In this document: positions 59,244 through 64,000 of the stretch, in pieces
Numbering within the stretch: the stretch's first letter is position 1
Layout: each line of letters opens with the position of its first letter
Source of the DNA: JAICXG01 sp963801255
GTDB lineage: Bacteria; Verrucomicrobiota; Verrucomicrobiia; Chthoniobacterales; UBA10450
Assembly (NCBI GenBank): GCA_963801255.1
Contig: CAWDEC010000006.1
Span: forward strand, 682,001 to 746,000
Reading direction: 5' to 3'
Length of the DNA stretch: 64,000 nt
The notes under the pieces: generated by a model
Told to the model about the DNA's origin: nothing
The model's input: only the letters and a program-made list of their open reading frames with translations
Database searches by the model: none
Program-made: the position numbers and the translations under genes

Positions 59244-59768
59244 TCAATTCGCCTGACTGCTAGTATGAGGCGGCAGCAGGACCATGCGGACAAATTGTGC
59301 AAGGGCCGCGACCAGGTGCACGACAATGAGAGCGAAGAAAGGCCAGAAACGATCCCACACGATCAAGTTGATAACTTGCAACAACATCGCCGCGGTCCCG
59401 AATACGGCGATACCATAAAAGACAGTCTTGTTTGCGCTCTGCATGTCAGCAGGTGAAAGCTGTCGGGTCGGATTCCGAGTGTAGATGATAACGAGCAATT
59501 GCGCGGCGAAACTGACTCCGCTGCACCAGCGCCAGATGCTCATAGGCGTTGGCACAATTGTAAGTAGGAGCATGCCGAAGAGTGCTTCGGCGAGCGGCAA
59601 TGTTGAATTCGTGAGCAGGAGTTGCAGGCGGAAGCGATCGAGCTGTGACCAATGATGCACTGACTCTGGGCGAAAGACGACAACGATACCGGCAAAGCCG
59701 GCGAGTGTAACTGCAACCTGGGCGGCGACGCCAAGAGCTTCGCTCGGTTGCATCAGGCGACTAAGCAT
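59244..59768 (-). CDS. Multi-pass membrane protein of unknown function
   Basis: A 174-residue protein with four hydrophobic helices (about 13-31 VAAQVAVTLAGFAGIVVVF; 52-71; 79-97; 118-138; the last near 145-165). Family unknown. It is the only gene on the minus strand between 59096 and 63584. No motif sites lie inside it. Confidence 0.55.
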   Translation of the reverse strand: MLSRLMQPSEALGVAAQVAVTLAGFAGIVVVFRPESVHHWSQLDRFRLQLLLTNSTLPLAEALFGMLLLTIVPTPMSIWRWCSGVSFAAQLLVIIYTRNPTRQLSPADMQSANKTVFYGIAVFGTAAMLLQVINLIVWDRFWPFFALIVVHLVAALAQFVRMVLLPPHTSSQAN

Positions 59769-59977
59769 GAGGCCAGGTCAAAAGCAACCTGTCGAAGGGC
59801 AGTGCGGAGTTATCCTTCCCTGCAAGTGACAGGCATGGATAGTCATGAATCGCGTTCATCGTCCGATCTTGGCGTCAACACGAAGCACGAATCCGAATCC
59901 GTAACAGTTTAATTAGATTCGCAGTTGTAGAAGATGAGAGCCCACGGTAAGGAGAACAAACCGAGGGGCATCGTGAG

Positions 59978-60427
59978 ATGAAAGTAGTTCTGGCTTTGAG
60001 CCTTTTCATTCAAATGGCGGTTATAAGCTTGTCGCCGGCGGAGCCGGCAAAGGTTATCGGCGGTTGGAAAGTGGAAATCGTCTTTGGCAACGGCGAAACC
60101 CGCTCCGTCCGCTTCGACGCTCAAGCTTCCGGAAAAGGCAGCCTGGTGTTGTTGATCCCGAAGCCGATATCGGTTGGTGCGGCCGAAGGACCGGCGGCAA
60201 CGTGGAGCGAAAGTGATAACGGCTCGATAACTTTTTCCGGTCCGGTGCAATTTCCGTTGGGCAACGTCGGTCTCCTGCGGGGCACGCTGCTCTTGCGCGG
60301 TCACTTTCAGTCCGAAGGCTTGATCGCGGGAGAAGCCGCCTTTTTTCCCGCGGATCAGGACGTCAAGGATCCTAAAGCCGAACCCTCAAAACGTGGGACG
60401 TTTAAAGCGACTCGGGTCGCTGAGTGA
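59978..60427 (+). CDS. Exported small protein of unknown function
   Basis: A 149-residue exported protein: signal peptide MKVVLALSLFIQMAVISLSP with likely cleavage near AEPA. The mature part is beta-rich (GGWKVEIVFGNGETRSVRFD, LRGTLLLRGHFQSEGLIAGE). No family recognised. It is followed by a 166-base gap before the large Asp-box protein gene. Confidence 0.6.
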   Translation: MKVVLALSLFIQMAVISLSPAEPAKVIGGWKVEIVFGNGETRSVRFDAQASGKGSLVLLIPKPISVGAAEGPAATWSESDNGSITFSGPVQFPLGNVGLLRGTLLLRGHFQSEGLIAGEAAFFPADQDVKDPKAEPSKRGTFKATRVAE

Positions 60428-60593
60428 CGAAGGGGCCAGCCGGTTCGAACGGGTCATTCGAAAGCCCGTGCTCTCTTGTCGTGGAATACATTACGTAATT
60501 GTAAGAAAAAATCTACCGACCTCGTGCGCCTTTCTTGATAGTCTCGAAATCGGCTAAGAAGATCCTTGGCCGCTGCAGCTGACTAAACCTACT

Positions 60594-62501
60594 ATGAAAA
60601 AAAGAATCAATTCAAGGTCTGCCTTCTTCTATCTGCGTGTTTCCATCGGTCTGGCGTTACTGCTGGCTGGTGTGTTTCTAACGCTCCTTTGCGTTAACCA
60701 GTTCTCCGCAGAAGCAAAACCGCAAACAACCAGGTCAAACACCGGCGTCAATCCCGCGCTCATCCCTCCCATGTTTGACTGTAGCCAGATTCAATCGCTT
60801 GGGCTTAACATCCAGGAGAACCTGAGGGCTGGTGCGCTGATGATCTACTGCGGCGAATCCCAGGGCGGCTCGCCAACCCTTTTCGGCGAGACCTCGCCTA
60901 TGTTGGGCAAAATACTGGAGCCACTCCTCGGCGGAACCGACGAGGATTTGATCACCGGCACGGAAACTTCTCCGCACATCACCCAGTCAGAGACGTTCTC
61001 GGCGGCTAACCCGGATAACCCGATGCAAATTGTCGTGGCCTACAACGACTCTCGTGGCGTTAACGCCAGCCCGCTCAACATCTCTGGTGCGTCTGTTTCT
61101 ACTGACGGTGGCAATACTTTCACACGCGTGACGAAGACTACGGGCCAGAGTCCGTTCTCTAATACCTTCGGCGATCCCGTTATTCTCTACAATCGTCCAA
61201 CCGCGACCTGGTTTACGGCTTGGCTGGACGGTGGCTGCGGTGGCCAGGGCCTTGGTGGCTACAAGTCGACCAATCCTTCGGACGCAAACAGCTGGGTCCA
61301 TTTCTGCATTCATAGCAATTCGGCGGACGACCGCGAGTCTGGCTGGACTGACCAGAATCCGAGCAGCCCCTTCTACGGCCGGATGTATATCTCCTTTAAC
61401 GACTTCAACCGCGGCGGTGGAGCGCTCTTCGTTCGCTATTCGACGGATAACGGATTGACCTGGACTAACGAACGGCAAGTCACCACGGGCTTCTTCCGCG
61501 ACGTCCAACTCACGGGAGACGCATCCAACGGCAATCTCTATCTTGCGTCCATGAATGAAATGGGCGGCGGACTGAGTAATCGCGCCAACCTCTTTTATAA
61601 GTCCACTGACGGCGGTAACAGCTGGACGCTGACTTATACGGGCCCAACCTTTGCCGGCCCGGGAACGACGACCTGCGCGTCCAACAGTTACTTTGCCTGT
61701 ATGTTTAGCGGCCCGTCCTTCTGGCGGCATATGGGCTGGGGTCAGCCTGCGGTTTTCAACAATGTGGTTTCCTATGTTTACGATTCGCGCAACACCACGA
61801 ACGGCGATTCCAGCAACGTCTTTTATATTCGTTCCACTGACGGTGGCGTGACTTTCAGCGCGCCGCTGCAATTGAACACCGATACCACGACCCGTCCTCA
61901 GTGGCAGCCGAACCTCTCTGTCGGTTCTGATGGCAGCCTGCTCGCAGTCTGGTATGACGCGCGTGAGTCGACCACTTGCACCAAGGGTAACCCGGCGGTT
62001 CCTTGCTATAGGATGTGGGCGCGCAAGTCGATGGACAACGGAGCTACCTGGATGCCGGATGAGGCATTCTCGGACGTCGTCTCACCGTTGCCTAACCAAC
62101 CCGATCCAAACATCGTAACGGAATACGCAGGTGACTATGACTACAGTTTTGCGTCGCCGGCCGATCATATCCATACCTGGACAGATGGACGCGTGTCGAT
62201 CAATAGTGCTTCGCAACAAGATCCCTTTGTCGATCAGGTGGCGATCGGGGGTGGCGGTGAGCAACTCAGGCTTAAGGCCGTTGGCCAGACCCAGGGAACC
62301 AAGCACCGTGCGAAACTGCAGTGGAAGCCGGCTGATAACACCGGCACGGTCGACATCATCCGAAACGGTGTCACGGTCGCCACGGTCCCGGACAATGGAT
62401 CCGCCTTCGACAACCTCGGAACACAAACCGGATCATTCACTTATCAAGTCTGTGAGACCGGCACAGGTGATTGCTCAAACGAAGTAACTATTACGTTCTA
62501 G
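60594..62501 (+). CDS. Exported sialidase-fold (Asp-box beta-propeller) protein
   Basis: A 635-residue exported protein. An N-terminal hydrophobic segment (about 10-36) acts as signal or anchor. The main part is a beta-propeller with five Asp-boxes: STDGGNTF (169), STDNGLTW (283), STDGGNSW (337), STDGGVTF (414) and SMDNGATW (479). The C-terminal 90 residues form a Fn3-like module (RAKLQWKPADNTGTVDIIRN, FTYQVCETGTGDCSNEVTIT). Without the arginine triad of true sialidases being evident it may be a carbohydrate-binding or glycosidase-like surface protein. A strong terminator follows at 62526. No CCTAACGA site, but a sister site at 61463. Confidence 0.8.
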   Translation: MKKRINSRSAFFYLRVSIGLALLLAGVFLTLLCVNQFSAEAKPQTTRSNTGVNPALIPPMFDCSQIQSLGLNIQENLRAGALMIYCGESQGGSPTLFGETSPMLGKILEPLLGGTDEDLITGTETSPHITQSETFSAANPDNPMQIVVAYNDSRGVNASPLNISGASVSTDGGNTFTRVTKTTGQSPFSNTFGDPVILYNRPTATWFTAWLDGGCGGQGLGGYKSTNPSDANSWVHFCIHSNSADDRESGWTDQNPSSPFYGRMYISFNDFNRGGGALFVRYSTDNGLTWTNERQVTTGFFRDVQLTGDASNGNLYLASMNEMGGGLSNRANLFYKSTDGGNSWTLTYTGPTFAGPGTTTCASNSYFACMFSGPSFWRHMGWGQPAVFNNVVSYVYDSRNTTNGDSSNVFYIRSTDGGVTFSAPLQLNTDTTTRPQWQPNLSVGSDGSLLAVWYDARESTTCTKGNPAVPCYRMWARKSMDNGATWMPDEAFSDVVSPLPNQPDPNIVTEYAGDYDYSFASPADHIHTWTDGRVSINSASQQDPFVDQVAIGGGGEQLRLKAVGQTQGTKHRAKLQWKPADNTGTVDIIRNGVTVATVPDNGSAFDNLGTQTGSFTYQVCETGTGDCSNEVTITF

Positions 62502-62525
62502 TTAGAGGTTATTTGAAGTAGTTCC

Positions 62526-62561
62526 AAGGGCATCCGGTGACAACGCCGGATGCCCTTTCTA
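62526..62561 (+). terminator. Rho-independent terminator
   Basis: A perfect 12-base stem, AAGGGCATCCGG (62526-62537) with CCGGATGCCCTT (62546-62557), an 8-base loop and a T-rich tail (TCTAC follows), 25 bases after the stop of the Asp-box gene. This is the clearest terminator in the window. Confidence 0.88.
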
Positions 62562-62768
62562 CTTTCCGGCTTATGATGAGATGCCTGTTTCCGAAAGAGA
62601 ACCATCGAGCTTCAGAAAGCTAAATCGAGTTCTTCCAGGTAAAGCATTGTTCAGGAGCTCCTGACAATAAGCTTCCAAACGCGCCAGCGCTGGTAATTGA
62701 TGCAGCAACAAGCTGGCCTATCGGCTTTGTCCTTTTCGGCAAAGAGCGAGTCGAGTTAGATTCGCCTC

Positions 62769-63491
62769 GTGAAGGCCACAAAGTTTGAATTTGAGCACCG
62801 ATTCTGGATCATCAGCGGGATATTTCTCGTCGGATTTTGCTGTTTCCGCTGGGATATCAACGCACTCTCGTGGCTGCGACACCTTATTGGGTCGACCAGA
62901 CTAAGCGGCGCGGCCTTTTCGCGCATCGCTCTGGGGTTTGGCGCGCTTCTCGTTTTCCTGGCTGCGATATTCCGTACCTGGGCCAGCGCCTATCTGCGCA
63001 CCGAGATTGTCCACGATACGACTCAGCACGCAGAAGCACTTGTGGCCGATGGGCCTTTTCGTTTTACGCGCAATCCCCTCTATTTCGCCAATGTTCCGAT
63101 GGCGTTAGGACTAGGGTTACTCTCAAGCCGGCTTGGCTGCTTATTTCTGGTCGCGGCGAACTGGTTGTTTGTTTATCGGCTTATCTTTCGGGAAGAGGCT
63201 GCGCTACGCGAGACCCAAGGGGAACCTTACCGCGCCTACTGTCGCGTCGTGCCGCGCTTCTGGCCAGCGCTTGCCCCGCGTGTGCCGGCGAGCGGCCGTC
63301 AGCCGAGCTGGGGGCAGGCTTTTGCCGGCGAAACGTTCATCTGGCTCTTCGGGGTGGCGGAGTTGATGACCGCGCTCACGCTAAGGGCATCGATTGGCAT
63401 GGCCGTTTTTGTCGTGGGTTTCGTGGCGCATTTCGTCACCATTCCCTTGGTGAAACGGCGCTCCGATAAGTCTAGGCACAGCCCTGGTTAG
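62769..63491 (+). CDS. Isoprenylcysteine/phospholipid methyltransferase-like membrane protein
   Basis: A 240-residue inner-membrane protein starting with GTG at 62769. It has about five or six hydrophobic helices; the conserved ICMT/PEMT region is ADGPFRFTRNPLYFANVPMA followed by REEAALRETQGEPYRAYCRV, the SAM-binding part. Bacterial members methylate lipids or small thiols; substrate unknown. Confidence 0.82.
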   Translation: MKATKFEFEHRFWIISGIFLVGFCCFRWDINALSWLRHLIGSTRLSGAAFSRIALGFGALLVFLAAIFRTWASAYLRTEIVHDTTQHAEALVADGPFRFTRNPLYFANVPMALGLGLLSSRLGCLFLVAANWLFVYRLIFREEAALRETQGEPYRAYCRVVPRFWPALAPRVPASGRQPSWGQAFAGETFIWLFGVAELMTALTLRASIGMAVFVVGFVAHFVTIPLVKRRSDKSRHSPG

Positions 63492-63584
63492 GGACGCAAG
63501 ATCTTTGCCTAATGAATCGTGAATACAGTTATGGCCGGGATCGGGCGAAAATTTCTTCGCCGTCGGTCTTGACTCGTAGGTGAC

Positions 63585-64000
63585 CTATTTGGCGCCGCCG
63601 GCAAAGTATAGCTTATGCTGGGAAAAATCGATGATGCTCCAGGTTTGTCCCAGGAAATCCATCCCAAGCAAACCTCCGAGCTTGCCGCCGCTTGCTCCAT
63701 AAAAGCTCATGGGGTCCACCTCCAGTTTTGGCCGGATCGTCTCTATGCCGCCTAGCTTGAAGCTTGCGGGATCGGCCCATTCCACCTCTTGCTCAGCGCC
63801 CGTGACGTCTTTCGCTCGCATCGGCGCAGCGCGATAGGTCTTGAGATGCGCTTGTGCAGCGACTCGATCATCGATGGTAGTAATGTAAGAGCCGGTATCG
63901 ATTATCATCTTCACCGGAGTACCATTGATCGAGGCGTCAACCAGCAATCCGCCACCGGTCAGTTCGAAGCTTGCCTCGGAAAAGCCGAGCGACTTTAGGA
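63585..64000 (-). CDS. Retropepsin-like aspartic protease (5' end outside window)
   Basis: The reverse strand is open from the window edge to 63585, giving the last 138 codons. MIIDTGSYITTIDD holds the active-site Asp-Thr-Gly of a retropepsin-like fold; GGLLGMDFLGQTWSIIDFSQ is the conserved flap/psi-loop end of the family. Such bacterial proteins are usually exported or membrane proteases with one catalytic aspartate per chain, so dimers are expected. The signal peptide would be outside the window. Confidence 0.82.
   Translation of the reverse strand, partial: LKSLGFSEASFELTGGGLLVDASINGTPVKMIIDTGSYITTIDDRVAAQAHLKTYRAAPMRAKDVTGAEQEVEWADPASFKLGGIETIRPKLEVDPMSFYGASGGKLGGLLGMDFLGQTWSIIDFSQHKLYFAGGAK

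Larger units (their letters stand above)
750..61471. repeat. Recurring word G(C/A)CTAACGA, 62 hand-counted sites on both strands
   Basis: Exact CCTAACGA, + strand, starts: 750, 1555, 3735, 7081, 7439, 8301, 10618, 11963, 15973, 17201, 17267, 19236, 19688, 21116, 21871, 22589, 22947, 25377, 32335, 32542, 36766, 37897, 39615, 41131, 41191, 52542. On the minus strand (TCGTTAGG), starts: 2232, 5602, 6126, 6411, 11545, 11892, 13988, 17658, 19993, 21443, 25122, 26388, 30725, 31979, 33651, 33829, 34805, 35565, 36288, 37063, 37118, 39213, 41075, 41623, 49994, 55110, 56126, 57103, 58412. Forty-five of these 55 are preceded by G. Sister form GACTAACGA or its complement: 18696, 23553, 31154, 34637, 50324, 59100, 61463. 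The sites occur in all reading frames, giving Pro-Asn-Glu/Asp, Leu-Thr, Ser-Leu-Gly or Val-Arg, or a stop codon. Counts are by eye and may miss a few. Confidence 0.85.

Noticed and set aside
60428..60593. Promoter-like TTGATA and a short CGGG/CCCG stem before the Asp-box gene
   Set aside because: Spacing to a -10 element is poor and the stem is only five base pairs with no T-run.
1..64000. CRISPR array, rRNA, tRNA or insertion sequence
   Set aside because: No regularly spaced repeats, no cloverleaf-like intergenic sequence and no transposase were found on reading through the gaps.

Overview
The window is GC-rich, densely packed bacterial chromosome with short intergenic gaps, both strands in use, weak Shine-Dalgarno sequences and several start/stop overlaps. 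The gene content suggests a soil or freshwater Verrucomicrobiota, possibly Spartobacteria/Chthoniobacterales: RoxA/cytochrome-c-peroxidase-like di-haem cytochromes, large membrane patatins, small tail-anchored coiled-coil proteins and many secreted proteins of unknown function. This placement is an inference from protein style. No rRNA, tRNA, CRISPR array, transposase or prophage was found.

Layout. 1-13.9 kb: housekeeping metabolism. It holds the 5' part of carB (cut by the left edge), a Nudix hydrolase, a sulfurtransferase/SufE pair, an orphan Xre/MbcA-type antitoxin, a metal-binding HMA protein, a VOC protein, a winged-helix regulator with a dyad at its start, a 3D-domain lipoprotein/helicase/agmatine deiminase run, kbl, and surE-metF with an unknown protein. 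14-25.4 kb: a patatin-like membrane lipase, then a + strand cluster of three related di-haem c-type cytochromes (two frameshifted), a small unknown protein, two unknown helical proteins and a thioredoxin-reductase-like flavoprotein. 25.4-42.3 kb: peptidase, YbdK-type ligase, lone nuoA, DUF3352-like protein, FIST protein, xerD, UVR-motif protein, sulfite-oxidase-like protein, EamA transporter, MbfA-type ferritin/VIT1 fusion, glycosyltransferase, secreted and tail-anchored proteins, and rlmI. 42.3-64 kb: fused 2-oxoacid:ferredoxin oxidoreductase korAB, pyrE, a POT transporter, a PIN/RHH toxin-antitoxin pair, a PLP decarboxylase, a nuclease-helicase (DUF2075), an Uup-like ABC-F ATPase, AraC and LysR regulators, small secreted and membrane proteins, a secreted Asp-box beta-propeller protein with a strong terminator, an ICMT-like methyltransferase and a retropepsin-like protease cut by the right edge.

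The most striking signal is not a gene. The octamer CCTAACGA (mostly as GCCTAACGA) occurs about 55 times on the two strands by hand count, against about 2 expected by chance. It lies inside genes in every reading frame, between genes, and over stop codons: six intact genes end inside it. A sister form, GACTAACGA, occurs 7 more times. The sites show no strand preference. They are dense to 41.6 kb (about one per 850 bases), absent from 41.63 to 49.99 kb and sparse afterwards. This is how a selected genome-wide DNA word behaves, such as an uptake-type sequence or a binding site, and none is known to me for this group. In the second cytochrome gene the apparent one-base frameshift lies exactly at such a site.
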